From Candidatus Harpocratesius repetitus (GTDB lineage: Archaea; Asgardarchaeota; Lokiarchaeia; Sigyniarchaeales; Promethearchaeaceae), in the NCBI GenBank assembly GCA_021498095.1, contig JAIZWK010000001.1, forward strand, positions 2,591,666 to 2,655,665: DNA of 64,000 bases. Reading direction: 5' to 3'. Of this stretch, positions 8,517 through 16,970 are shown one piece after another. Within the stretch, counting starts at the first letter, position 1; the number at the start of each line of letters is the position of its first letter. Made by a program: the position numbers and the translations under genes. Under the pieces are notes generated by a model. That model worked only from the letters and a program-made list of their open reading frames with translations. It did not search any database and was not told where the DNA came from.

Positions 8517-9290
8517 TTACTTTCCGATAGCCATTCCAGTTGGGTCTAATTCTTTCAATAAAGCTACTTCTTCATTTGTGGGTTCAGGAGTAATAGCATA
8601 TTTTTCTGGAATAATTATTTCGAAACTTGAATTGGCATTGATTTCATTAACATCTACTCCTGGATGTAAAGATTCTAAATACATTCGCTTAGTGTCTGGT
8701 TGGAAACCGTATACTCCATATTGCGTTATTACCTTGAGAGGCCCTCCATTAGCTGGTAATCCTGCAGCTTCGCGAGCTCCAGGACCAGAAAGATATCCTG
8801 GAGAAGTGATGAATGTTACCTTCTTAACGAAATTGCGCTTTGTCTGCCGCATAATTATAAAGAAACCTTGGCTGAGCGATGCCACATCATTCCCACCGCC
8901 TGAACCAGGTAATCTTACTTTAGGATTATTCCAATCTTCACCAATATAGGTTGTATTCAAGTTTCCATACATATCAATTTCTGCGCCGCCTAAAAATCCA
9001 TAGTCGGTCCAACCTGATTGGGAAAATGACATGTTATCATGCATTACTGATACTGAAATGGCGCGATACCCCGTACGTGAATCTCCAACTGAAATTGGTA
9101 AAGTTTTAACTTGTGGTCCAATAGAACCTGCCTCAAAAATTAGTAATAAATTTGGTGCATGTGTTCGTTGGGCAAACATAGCGGCAATCATAGGCAATCC
9201 AGTACCAACAAATACGCTTTTTTCATCTTTCAAGAATTTTGCTGCAGTTATTGCCATAAGATGTGTTTTGGTATAATGTAATTCTGCCAT
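8517..9290 (-). CDS. gctB: CoA-transferase subunit B (glutaconate CoA-transferase type)
   Basis: 257 residues, full family length. Family I CoA-transferase beta subunit: VFVGTGLPMIAAMFAQ near residue 27 and FEAGSIG with Glu53 in the position of the catalytic Glu of Acidaminococcus GctB (Glu54). GGAEIDMYGNLNTTYIG and LPGSGGGNDVASLSQ are further family motifs. The known reaction is transfer of CoA between acetyl-CoA and an acid such as glutaconate via a glutamyl-CoA thioester; the true substrate here is uncertain. The start overlaps the end of the subunit A gene by one base, as expected for a heteromeric enzyme. It fits the 2-hydroxyacyl-CoA dehydratase activase at the window start, although the dehydratase subunits are not in the window. 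Confidence 0.85.
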   Translation of the reverse strand: MAELHYTKTHLMAITAAKFLKDEKSVFVGTGLPMIAAMFAQRTHAPNLLLIFEAGSIGPQVKTLPISVGDSRTGYRAISVSVMHDNMSFSQSGWTDYGFLGGAEIDMYGNLNTTYIGEDWNNPKVRLPGSGGGNDVASLSQGFFIIMRQTKRNFVKKVTFITSPGYLSGPGAREAAGLPANGGPLKVITQYGVYGFQPDTKRMYLESLHPGVDVNEINANSSFEIIIPEKYAITPEPTNEEVALLKELDPTGMAIGK

Positions 9291-10324
9291 TATTTTTTAC
9301 CTCCTGCCTTTAATTTCTTTTCCAACCAAGGTGCTTTAAGAGGAGCTTCATAACGTTCAAGTTTCTCCAAATAATGCATTTTTTCAATTCCACCACATTT
9401 TTCAAGATATTCTGAGAAATCTTTCACTCCAAATACGTATTTTTCCATCCATTCTTTAGTTCCTTCTTCAGTTTTTGACATTTCAAGCCATTCGCCAATA
9501 ATCTCTTCATCAAAATAATACTTACCAGGCATATTACAAGGATGGGATCCATATTTTACTTCTACCACGGCGTCAACAAAGAAACCAGGAATGACCGTTT
9601 TCCAAGGTTCTTCGCGAATTCGCTCATTATCGATAATTTCTTCAGTGGTTATTACAAGTCGGCGTGCTGCACGCGCTAATTCAAAATCTTCAACAATGTA
9701 ACCATCATATTGACAATTTCCAAACTTATCACAACGTGGAACATGAATAAAAACAATATCCGGATTTGCAGAGGGTAGAAGACAAATTGGTTTTTTAGAC
9801 CAAGGATCTTCCACTACTTTTGCAGAAGATTTACGTAAAGTATCTGAACCCAACATTGTACGGGTTGGAATAAATGGTACTCCCATCATTCCGCCGAGAA
9901 AGCGCCATTGATGACCTGCGTTTGAGATTTCAGAAATTACTTTTACTTTTCCTGATTCTACAGCATTTCGTCCGCATTTAGATAATCCACGAAGTTCATG
10001 TCCAAAACAATAAGCAACTTCAACTTGGCTTATTAATCCTCCACCAATCATAACATCTATATCATGCACTCCAGTTTTACCCAACATGGTTAAATTTCGA
10101 ACTTTTTGACGGATCATTTCATAAATTGCTGCCATGCTAATTCTAATATGTCCAAATCCTCCCATGGCAATTACATCACCATCATGTACAAATTTTTCTA
10201 CAGCATCATGGATGGACATTCGTTTATCTACCATAGCACGAGATTTTTTGGATACCCATTCACGTTGTTCATCTGGATCATGCCATCCAACTAATTTTCC
10301 TTGGCCTTCGGCTAAAATTTTCAT
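9290..10324 (-). CDS. gctA: CoA-transferase subunit A (glutaconate CoA-transferase type)
   Basis: 344 residues from ATG 10324, chosen because GGTGA sits seven bases upstream; the frame extends to 10357 but those extra codons encode the ribosome site. Features of the alpha subunit: GDVIAMGGFGHIRISMAAIYE, with the GGFG oxyanion-type loop; FIHVPRCDKFGNCQYDGY, matching the conserved D-x-x-GN segment; and ARAARRLVITTEEII. Length and order fit GctA rather than the single-chain enzymes. It is followed by subunit B with a one-base overlap. It likely acts in the cytoplasm in amino acid fermentation, activating a 2-hydroxy or unsaturated dicarboxylic acid. The name is by family similarity; close relatives act on other acids, so the substrate is uncertain. 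Confidence 0.85.
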   Translation of the reverse strand: MKILAEGQGKLVGWHDPDEQREWVSKKSRAMVDKRMSIHDAVEKFVHDGDVIAMGGFGHIRISMAAIYEMIRQKVRNLTMLGKTGVHDIDVMIGGGLISQVEVAYCFGHELRGLSKCGRNAVESGKVKVISEISNAGHQWRFLGGMMGVPFIPTRTMLGSDTLRKSSAKVVEDPWSKKPICLLPSANPDIVFIHVPRCDKFGNCQYDGYIVEDFELARAARRLVITTEEIIDNERIREEPWKTVIPGFFVDAVVEVKYGSHPCNMPGKYYFDEEIIGEWLEMSKTEEGTKEWMEKYVFGVKDFSEYLEKCGGIEKMHYLEKLERYEAPLKAPWLEKKLKAGGKK

Positions 10325-10411
10325 TTGAAATTCACCTTTAAAAGAAAAATAGATCAAGTATGAAGTTGGTGCATAATTTAAAAATCTTTAAGTGAAAAAG
10401 AAGGAAATAGA

Positions 10412-10645
10412 TCAGTTTTTCCGAAGGCTGATTATCAAATTATCTGGAACGGTCAGGGTGTGTTTTAAATGTGGAGATTGATTAATAATTTCATATATTG
10501 CCTTTGGTTCAGGAATTGTCCTATGTAACAGGAAATCATCCCTTGTCTTTAGAAAGCTCAATATTTTGTTTTTTATCTTTTTTCGAAAACTTGCGCTTAC
10601 TGAAATTCCTTTTAACAAAAATAAAATAACCCCAAAAGAAGACAT
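10412..10645 (-). CDS. possible small protein, unrecognised
   Basis: A 77-residue frame lying between gctA and the GH4 gene, with a basic middle (SFRKKIKNKILSFLKTRDDF) and a C-terminal part (PEPKAIYEIINQSPHLKHT). No ribosome site stands before its ATG and I recognise no domain. The codon content is compatible with coding, but chance is not excluded. If it is not a gene, 10358-10710 is an empty spacer. Confidence 0.25.
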   Translation of the reverse strand: MSSFGVILFLLKGISVSASFRKKIKNKILSFLKTRDDFLLHRTIPEPKAIYEIINQSPHLKHTLTVPDNLIISLRKN

Positions 10646-10720
10646 TTTGGATTCGTTAAATTGGCTAAATAATTCAAGAAGTCAAATCTTTAGGTAATAA
10701 TATATTATAATCTTATATTA

Positions 10721-10737
10721 GGAGGAATTTAGCCATT
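10721..10737 (+). promoter_or_regulatory. strong Shine-Dalgarno leading to an ATT start codon
   Basis: GGAGG at 10721-10725 is followed, after nine bases, by ATT at 10735-10737, which opens the exact N-terminus expected of a GH4 enzyme (I/M-KPKIVLIGAGS). No ATG, GTG or TTG exists in frame between the upstream stop at 10708 and the TTG at 10771, which would cut off the dinucleotide-binding motif. Confidence 0.65.
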
Positions 10738-12030
10738 AAACCGAAAATTGTTCTAATTGGAGCGGGTTCATTGCAATTTGGATTGGGAACTGTGGGAAGT
10801 ATTCTTCACAGCTCAATTTTAGCAGGATGCACTATAACTCTACATGATATAAACAAAGAGAATTTAGAGTTAATTGAAACAGCTTGTCGGGCAGCTATCA
10901 AAAGTATGCAATCTACTTGTACACTTGAAGTTACCACAGATCGAAAGCAAGCTTTGAAAGGTGCGGATTTTATAATCTCATCTATTGAAGTCACTCCCCG
11001 TTTTGAATTATGGGATCAAGATTTATGGATTCCCCGAGAATTTGGGAATAGACAAATGATGGGAGAAAATGGAGGTCCAGGTGGTCTTTTTCATGCATTA
11101 CGTATAATTCCACCAATTTTGGAGATATGTGATGATATTCATAATATTTGTCCAAATGCGTGGATAATTAATTTTTCAAACCCGATGAGCCGTATTTGTT
11201 TAGCAATTCATCGTAAATATCCAGATTTAAAAGTTGTGGGGCTTTGTCATGAAATCGCTTTTGTTAAAGAACATATACCAAAGATGTTGGAAACACCGTA
11301 TGAAAATTTAGAATATAAAGCGGGAGGATTAAACCATTTCGGAGTTATCTTAGATATTAAATATAAAGATTCTGGAAAAGATGCTTATCCTGACATTCGA
11401 GCTAAAGCCAAAGATTATTTTCAATCTGTTCCAAAAGTTGATGGATTTGGTTTAGTTCATTTTGTATTGGAAACATATGGATATTTACCTTATACAACTG
11501 ATTCTCACTATGGGGAATATATTCATTGGGCAGCAGATGTAGGAGATTTTGATGGCGTACAGCGATTTCGTGATACTTATCGTGAAATGACATTAGCTGA
11601 AGGTAAACGGATTCATCGTTTAATTAAAAAAAATAAAGGCGCCCAATTAGTAAAACCAGATGATGAACGCGCTATTCCTATTATCGAAGGAATATTAACG
11701 GATTCTCATCATCTAGAAAATTCAGTTAATATTCCTAATGATGGAATAATTTCAAATCTTTCTTCTGATTTAGTGATTGAATGTCCTGCTATTGTTGATA
11801 AAGATGGTGTTCATGGAGTTCCTCTTGGTGAATATCCAAAAGGATTGGCTGCATTACTAAGATATCAAGGTTCAGTTCAAGATTTAGTCGTGGAAGCTGC
11901 AATTCACAAATCTAAAGATTTAACATATCAAGCTCTCTTGGCAGATCCTTGCGTGGACAATCCCGATCAAGCCCGTAGAATCTTGGATAAAATGCTAACT
12001 TTACAAAAACAATATCTTCATCTTCACTAA
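10735..12030 (+). CDS. GH4 family glycosidase (alpha-galactosidase/6-phosphoglucosidase-like)
   Basis: 431 residues if initiated at ATT 10735. Rossmann motif KIVLIGAGSLQFGLG at the very N-terminus, NFSNPMSRI near residue 145 (the family N-x-x-NP signature), VGLCHEI with the metal-ligand Cys near 165-170, and GGLNHFG with the metal-ligand His near 195. GH4 enzymes need NAD and a divalent metal and cleave glycosides by an oxidation-elimination mechanism; substrates range from alpha-glucuronides to phospho-sugars and cannot be set here. The usual start would be ATG AAA CCG; the sequence has ATT AAA CCG behind a strong ribosome site. Starting at TTG 10771 would remove GAGS, so I reject it. It has no co-directional neighbours; the next gene is convergent. 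Confidence 0.85.
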   Translation: MKPKIVLIGAGSLQFGLGTVGSILHSSILAGCTITLHDINKENLELIETACRAAIKSMQSTCTLEVTTDRKQALKGADFIISSIEVTPRFELWDQDLWIPREFGNRQMMGENGGPGGLFHALRIIPPILEICDDIHNICPNAWIINFSNPMSRICLAIHRKYPDLKVVGLCHEIAFVKEHIPKMLETPYENLEYKAGGLNHFGVILDIKYKDSGKDAYPDIRAKAKDYFQSVPKVDGFGLVHFVLETYGYLPYTTDSHYGEYIHWAADVGDFDGVQRFRDTYREMTLAEGKRIHRLIKKNKGAQLVKPDDERAIPIIEGILTDSHHLENSVNIPNDGIISNLSSDLVIECPAIVDKDGVHGVPLGEYPKGLAALLRYQGSVQDLVVEAAIHKSKDLTYQALLADPCVDNPDQARRILDKMLTLQKQYLHLH

Positions 12031-12052
12031 TATACAATTTACTCATATACAA

Positions 12053-12976
12053 TTAGAAGAACTGTAGATATTTAGTAGTGGATTTTATATAATTCCGGCA
12101 AAACCAACCTATGAAATGAAGATAATTTTTTTTTATCATTGTTCTTTCTAATGCATTAAAATATTGCTTTCGTCTATCAGGTGTAATATCGAACATTGGA
12201 TAATTATTCTTATAAATAATAAAATTCATCAAAATTCTACCAATTCTTCCATTTCCATCAGTGAAAGGATGTATCGCAATAAACCAACAATGATATTTTG
12301 CTGCAATATATACTGGGTGTAATTCTTTTCTTGCTTTAACATACCATAGATTTAATTTCATTAATTCATTTTGAACATTCTCCCAATGAGGAGGAGAATA
12401 TTTACTACCACCGATTTTTACATTAAAAGGGTGCTCAATTCCACGAAATATACCAGCCATTCCTGATTTTGTTCTAAAGAATAAGATTTTATGCCATTCT
12501 TTAATTAGTTTTAATGATAAACTTTCTTCTTGGATATGAAGCATTTGTTGATAAATTTTCATATGTTGAATTGTTTCAATTACATCATTAATTGGTTTAT
12601 TAGCAGGAGTAATCCCTTCTTGAAGTAACAATTGTGTATCCCGACTTGATAAAGTAGATCCTTCAATTTTTGTGCTGTTATGCGTGAATATTATCCCAAA
12701 TTGATTTAATTCTTTAGATTTCAAGGCATCAGGATACTTATGCAAATATTTATTATATTTTAAATGAATTTTTTGCAATGGTGGAATCCAAAAATGCTTA
12801 AAAACTTCATAATCGAATTCATCTTGCTTTCTTTCTAGTTCAGATGAGGGAGGTAGCGCTTTTCCAAGATGTTTCTCAATTCTAGTAGGTACTCCCGAAT
12901 CTCTAAAGTAGTGTGCTAAAATAAAATACTTTTTTCCATTTTTTTCTCGTTGAATTAATTTCCCCATCTGGGTCAC
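12053..12976 (-). CDS. fic: Fic domain protein, class II
   Basis: 307 residues. The Fic core motif HPFTDGNGRIGR lies near residue 230 with the catalytic His. NSTKIEGS near residue 103 matches the inhibitory S/T-x-x-x-E-G/N helix, placed N-terminal to the core as in class II Fic proteins. Residues 1-80 form a leading region (REKNGKKYFILAHYFRDSG) common in archaeal and bacterial Fic proteins. Known function: AMP transfer to target hydroxyls, held in check by the inhibitory Glu; the target is unknown. The frame starts with GTG 12976; ATG at 12967 is equally possible, and neither has a clear ribosome site. The start overlaps one of several repeated ACTACATTTTA sites, which suggests autoregulation. 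Confidence 0.85.
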   Translation of the reverse strand: MTQMGKLIQREKNGKKYFILAHYFRDSGVPTRIEKHLGKALPPSSELERKQDEFDYEVFKHFWIPPLQKIHLKYNKYLHKYPDALKSKELNQFGIIFTHNSTKIEGSTLSSRDTQLLLQEGITPANKPINDVIETIQHMKIYQQMLHIQEESLSLKLIKEWHKILFFRTKSGMAGIFRGIEHPFNVKIGGSKYSPPHWENVQNELMKLNLWYVKARKELHPVYIAAKYHCWFIAIHPFTDGNGRIGRILMNFIIYKNNYPMFDITPDRRKQYFNALERTMIKKNYLHFIGWFCRNYIKSTTKYLQFF

Positions 12977-13067
12977 TACATTTTACTATTAACCTTATTT
13001 TTTTTTATTTGTAGTAATTATATAACTACATTTTATTAAATTTATACAATTTAATTAAAAAGTAGTG
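12975..13067. promoter_or_regulatory. repeated ACTACATTTTA sites at the fic promoter
   Basis: ACTACATTTTA occurs at 12975-12985 and 13025-13035. The second copy pairs with TGTAGT at 13010-13015 (six-base arms, nine-base spacer), and AGTAGTGA follows at 13061-13068. The set lies over the start and upstream region of fic, so it is a candidate operator. The binding protein is not known. Confidence 0.5.
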
Positions 13068-13220
13068 ATTGTGTAAAAAAAATAGAATAAATATATAATT
13101 AGAAAAAAATTGTCACCTACATATTGTAAATATATAAGCCAACGTATATACTCAATTTATTAATCATTTGTCTGCATATCTGTATTTATACCGATGGTTC
13201 TTTAATATTTGTAGAAAAAA

Positions 13221-15932
13221 ATGCTCGTACAAATATCATTTTCGATAATTGTGTTTATATGCTTTCTTCATTTAATTTATCTGATATGGGAAGATTATCG
13301 TGAAATTCCTGTAAGATATGATCGATCCCAAGAAAAACCTTTGGTAAGTATTATAGTTCCCGCTCTAAATGAAGAGAAAAATCTTCCAAAATGCTTACAA
13401 AGCTTACTTAATCTAACCTATCCAAATAAAGAAATCATTGTTGTTGATGGAGGTTCTACGGATAGAACCTATGAAATCGCTAAGAGTTTTGGAGTCAAAG
13501 TATTAAGATTTAAAAAATTACCTGAAAATTGGGTAGGAAAATCATATGGATGTCATATAGGTTATCAAGCAGCGAAGGGGGATATTTTGTTATTTACTGA
13601 TGCTGATACTGTTCATGCTCCAAATTCATTAGATTATACTGTAGCAAAATTACTCGGTCATGATGTTACACTTCTCTCAATGATTCCTTATCAATTGGCT
13701 GAAAAATGGTATGAATATTTATCAGGATATTATTTCTTTTTAGCATGGCTGATTCGGGGTTTAAAGAAAAATATTATAAATGAACAAAAAGAAGATTTTT
13801 TTGCTATTGGACAGTATATGTTGTTTCAAAGAGAAAAATACGAGCAAATTGGTGGTCATATAGCAATTCATGAAAATGTTGTCGAAGATTTAGCTCTGGC
13901 CAAACTTGTAAAAGAGCATCACCAACGTTTATATTATGTAGAGAATAAAAAATTAGTATTTTGTCGAATGTATCCTGATGGATTTAAAAGTTTTTATGAT
14001 GGTTTTCGAAAATCCATTTGGACTGGAATGGAAATTGTTCCCATTCAAAAAACAATAATGGCAATTCTTTGGATATTATTTGGTTTACTCACCCCTGTAT
14101 TTCTATTAAAATCTATCTTGACACCAAACGATTTTTCTTGGATACTTTTTGGATTCTTTTACTTAATTTTTATATTTGCACTCTATTATGATTGGCATTC
14201 AAATCGAAAAGACCATATTCTCGTTTATCTTCTTTATCCCATAGGGCTTTTAATTACAACAATAATTTTAATTACATCAGTTTATGATGGAGTATTAGGT
14301 CGTCCTGTGAAATGGAAAGGAATTAGTTATCAATCAAAAAAAACAGTAGTGAATCAAAATTCTGTAATTAAAACAAGTATTAATTTAGAGAATAAATCCG
14401 ATTATAAGTTTCTAAAAGAATCAGATGAATCAGATGAATCAGATGAATCAGAAGAATCAGAAGAATCAGAAGAATCAGAAGAATCAGAAGAATCAAACGA
14501 ATTAAACGAATTAAACAAATTAAAGGAATCACAATCAGAAAAAAATGACATACTAACAATAAATGCACCCATTATTTCTCTAATAGAGTCATCATCGCTT
14601 AAAATTTCTAATCATATTAACAATAAACAGAGATTGGCATCTTTAGATTATCTACGAGGCATTGCAATTCTGTTAGTTGTTGGTTTTCATTCAATTGAGC
14701 GAGCGCTACCTTCAGATTTCTGGGATCATTTTCTAACTTCAGCACCAAAATGGCAATTTTATCTATTTGGTCCTTTTCTATTACTTATGAGTTGGCGTGG
14801 TTTCTTCATTTTAATTTCTGCTACAGTATATATCTATTCATTTGAGAAAAGGATGCGTACTTCGGGGAATGCAGCCAGTATTTTAAGAACAAATCTTTTA
14901 AAGGGAGTAGTTCTCTTTTTGTTTGGTTGCATTATTAATGTTTTTTTAGATCCCTATGCAGCTGTTGGATATTTTCTACAAACAGGGCAATGGCAACCTG
15001 AAAATTATATTATTCGGTTAAAATTTTCTGATGCCATTCAAATGATTGGATTAGGGCTAATTATTTACTCAATAATTCATTATTATCTTATGAAGAATCG
15101 TGGATTTGAAAAACCCATTCGCAATATTTTCATATATTCGCTTTTAATATTCTTCATTATTGGTTTTACTCCTGAAATGAACAAGATTTTATATTCAGTT
15201 TATGGTGTTACACGGGATGAAATAATGGGAATGAAAACTGAATCTCTTCTTCAATTTTTAGAAGCTATGGCTTTAGCAAATATCGTTGGATATGCACAAC
15301 CTCTCTTTCCCTATTTAGCCGTTACTTTTTTAGGATGTATTATTGGGATTATTTTAAGCCAAGATCAGTGGTCTAACAAAGCAAAACTCTCTAATCTTTA
15401 TATTATGGGCATTATTATAATTATAATTGGTTTGCTTGATTGGATCATTTTAACAAGAATGGAACCAATGCAAACGTTTATGATTGCCCCAATGTGGTTT
15501 CTAATTTTTAATACAGGATTGCAAACTTTCGTTATAGCTTTTATTTTAAATGTACTTGACTATCCAAAATCCCTGGAAAAAAGTAGAATCAGGATTCGAA
15601 AAGTGCGTTATATACGTAGGGCAGGAATATTATCATTGACACTTTTTGCATCCCAATTTTTGGATCTAATTCCACGATTTTTATTATCACAAATAACTGG
15701 GCTCGATTTTGTTAATTATGGAAATATAAATACGATATATCAAGGATTTCTGTTATTGGGTGTTGTGATTGCATTTTGGATTATTTTACTTCGGATTTGG
15801 GAAATGATAAAATTCTATGGAACATTTGATTGGTTCATGCTGTATATCACATCATCTTTAGCGAAGAAAAAAATAGATTGGCAAGATCCACTAAAAATCA
15901 ATAAGAATTTATATGAAATAGAAAATATGTAA
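13221..15932 (+). CDS. glycosyltransferase family 2 fused to a DUF1624/HGSNAT-like acyltransferase
   Basis: 903 residues. One N-terminal membrane segment is followed by a GT-A domain with VSIIVPALNEEKNLPKCL (about 43-60), VVDGGSTDRT (about 74) and LLFTDADTV (about 133), then three or four membrane segments (280-365), the layout of membrane GT2 enzymes. A repetitive acidic linker (SDESDESEESEE, about 400-420) leads to RLASLDYLRGIAILLVVGFHS near 475 and about nine more membrane segments, the signature of DUF1624/HGSNAT-type acyltransferases. A single protein could add a sugar and acylate it on a lipid carrier, which is inference. The linker is a 9-bp microsatellite in the DNA. It starts at ATG 13221 and stands alone, divergent from fic. 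Confidence 0.75.
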   Translation: MLVQISFSIIVFICFLHLIYLIWEDYREIPVRYDRSQEKPLVSIIVPALNEEKNLPKCLQSLLNLTYPNKEIIVVDGGSTDRTYEIAKSFGVKVLRFKKLPENWVGKSYGCHIGYQAAKGDILLFTDADTVHAPNSLDYTVAKLLGHDVTLLSMIPYQLAEKWYEYLSGYYFFLAWLIRGLKKNIINEQKEDFFAIGQYMLFQREKYEQIGGHIAIHENVVEDLALAKLVKEHHQRLYYVENKKLVFCRMYPDGFKSFYDGFRKSIWTGMEIVPIQKTIMAILWILFGLLTPVFLLKSILTPNDFSWILFGFFYLIFIFALYYDWHSNRKDHILVYLLYPIGLLITTIILITSVYDGVLGRPVKWKGISYQSKKTVVNQNSVIKTSINLENKSDYKFLKESDESDESDESEESEESEESEESEESNELNELNKLKESQSEKNDILTINAPIISLIESSSLKISNHINNKQRLASLDYLRGIAILLVVGFHSIERALPSDFWDHFLTSAPKWQFYLFGPFLLLMSWRGFFILISATVYIYSFEKRMRTSGNAASILRTNLLKGVVLFLFGCIINVFLDPYAAVGYFLQTGQWQPENYIIRLKFSDAIQMIGLGLIIYSIIHYYLMKNRGFEKPIRNIFIYSLLIFFIIGFTPEMNKILYSVYGVTRDEIMGMKTESLLQFLEAMALANIVGYAQPLFPYLAVTFLGCIIGIILSQDQWSNKAKLSNLYIMGIIIIIIGLLDWIILTRMEPMQTFMIAPMWFLIFNTGLQTFVIAFILNVLDYPKSLEKSRIRIRKVRYIRRAGILSLTLFASQFLDLIPRFLLSQITGLDFVNYGNINTIYQGFLLLGVVIAFWIILLRIWEMIKFYGTFDWFMLYITSSLAKKKIDWQDPLKINKNLYEIENM
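14418..14489 (+). repeat. 9-bp tandem repeat inside a coding region
   Basis: GAATCAGAT repeated three times and then GAATCAGAA about five times encode the Glu-Ser-Asp/Glu linker between the transferase domains. The unit is a multiple of three, so copy-number change keeps the frame. The Leu/Ile-rich ORF on the other strand is its mirror, not a gene. Confidence 0.9.
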
Positions 15933-15964
15933 ATAAATTTGAAAAATTATTGAATTTAGAGTTA

Positions 15965-16792
15965 TTAATAGGATATTCTTTGTTTAAACAAATGTAGAAG
16001 TCTAGTTGTCCAATCAATTTTCCTATTTTTTAATTTTCTCCAATTATCCGATAAGGGAAACCAGATAGATTTTGAATTTTTTGGTCCAAAATCCCAAAAC
16101 CCTAATTCATCTTTTTTATTCCATAATAATTGTATTAGCTGGTCGATTTCATCAATTCTTGTCCCTTTTTTCATTCTTGAGACTATTTCAAGCGATCTAA
16201 GTCCCCTATCATATTGGGTCCAAGAAAATTTATTCCAATCCAATTGTAATGGTATACTAAGATACATAATTCCTGATTTTTGGTTCCACAACCATCTAAT
16301 GTATTTTGATTGTAAATTGGGTTCAATTAAATCATTTCTTGAAGATAATAATTCAATATGGTATTTTGAGTTAATATGTAAATAACGAATATCATCACTT
16401 AACCCAGTATGTATTTTATGCGCTTTTAGTTCCTCTTGTTCATCGAATTCTCCATTTTTAAACGAACTTTTTAATATTTGATACCATATCTTCCATTTCT
16501 TACTAATTATAGGATGATCTGGAGAAAGTAAAGACAGAGTAGATGAAATAAATAATTTTTTTCTGATAGGCCATCTTTTATGAAAAGCACCCCAGCTTCC
16601 ATCTTGCTTTTGCTCTCCTATTATTTCTTTCACATGTTTACTATTTAACCAGTTAGAATAAGATTCTTGAAAAGTGCTACTATTTGATGAATATTCCAGA
16701 ATATTTCGAATTATTAGATATTGAACTACTGGATCAGGATTGAGAGTTAATATATTATTAGCAATTTCTTTTATTTCAGTGAGGGTAATCAT
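15965..16792 (-). CDS. alpha/alpha-toroid (terpenoid-cyclase-like fold) protein
   Basis: 275 residues, no signal or membrane segments. EQKQDGSWGAFH near residue 60 and ELGFWDFGP near residue 238 resemble the QW repeats of squalene-hopene cyclase and prenyltransferase alpha/alpha toroids. The rest is Trp-rich helices (WLWNQKSG, LDWNKFSWTQYDRGLRSLE). It is too short for a full terpene cyclase and shows no DxDD motif, so catalysis of that type is doubtful; it may be a stand-alone toroid of unknown role. It is convergent with the glycosyltransferase fusion and separated from the transporter gene upstream by about 180 bp. Confidence 0.5.
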   Translation of the reverse strand: MITLTEIKEIANNILTLNPDPVVQYLIIRNILEYSSNSSTFQESYSNWLNSKHVKEIIGEQKQDGSWGAFHKRWPIRKKLFISSTLSLLSPDHPIISKKWKIWYQILKSSFKNGEFDEQEELKAHKIHTGLSDDIRYLHINSKYHIELLSSRNDLIEPNLQSKYIRWLWNQKSGIMYLSIPLQLDWNKFSWTQYDRGLRSLEIVSRMKKGTRIDEIDQLIQLLWNKKDELGFWDFGPKNSKSIWFPLSDNWRKLKNRKIDWTTRLLHLFKQRISY

Positions 16793-16970
16793 ATAACTGC
16801 CACTTAATTACTATGAAATTTTTAATTAAAATCATCCTAATAGATAAAAGAACCATTTAGTATTTCAAAGAATTGCATGAAATAAGAGATATAGGAAAAA
16901 GTAAAAAGAAAAAGTTAAAGGAAAAATAGAAAAAAGAGTAAATTCGTTGAAACTATAATTTTTAATAGGT

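Noticed and set aside
14380..14568. Leu/Ile-rich minus-strand ORF
   Set aside because: It is the reverse reading of the 9-bp ESD microsatellite inside the glycosyltransferase fusion, not a membrane peptide.
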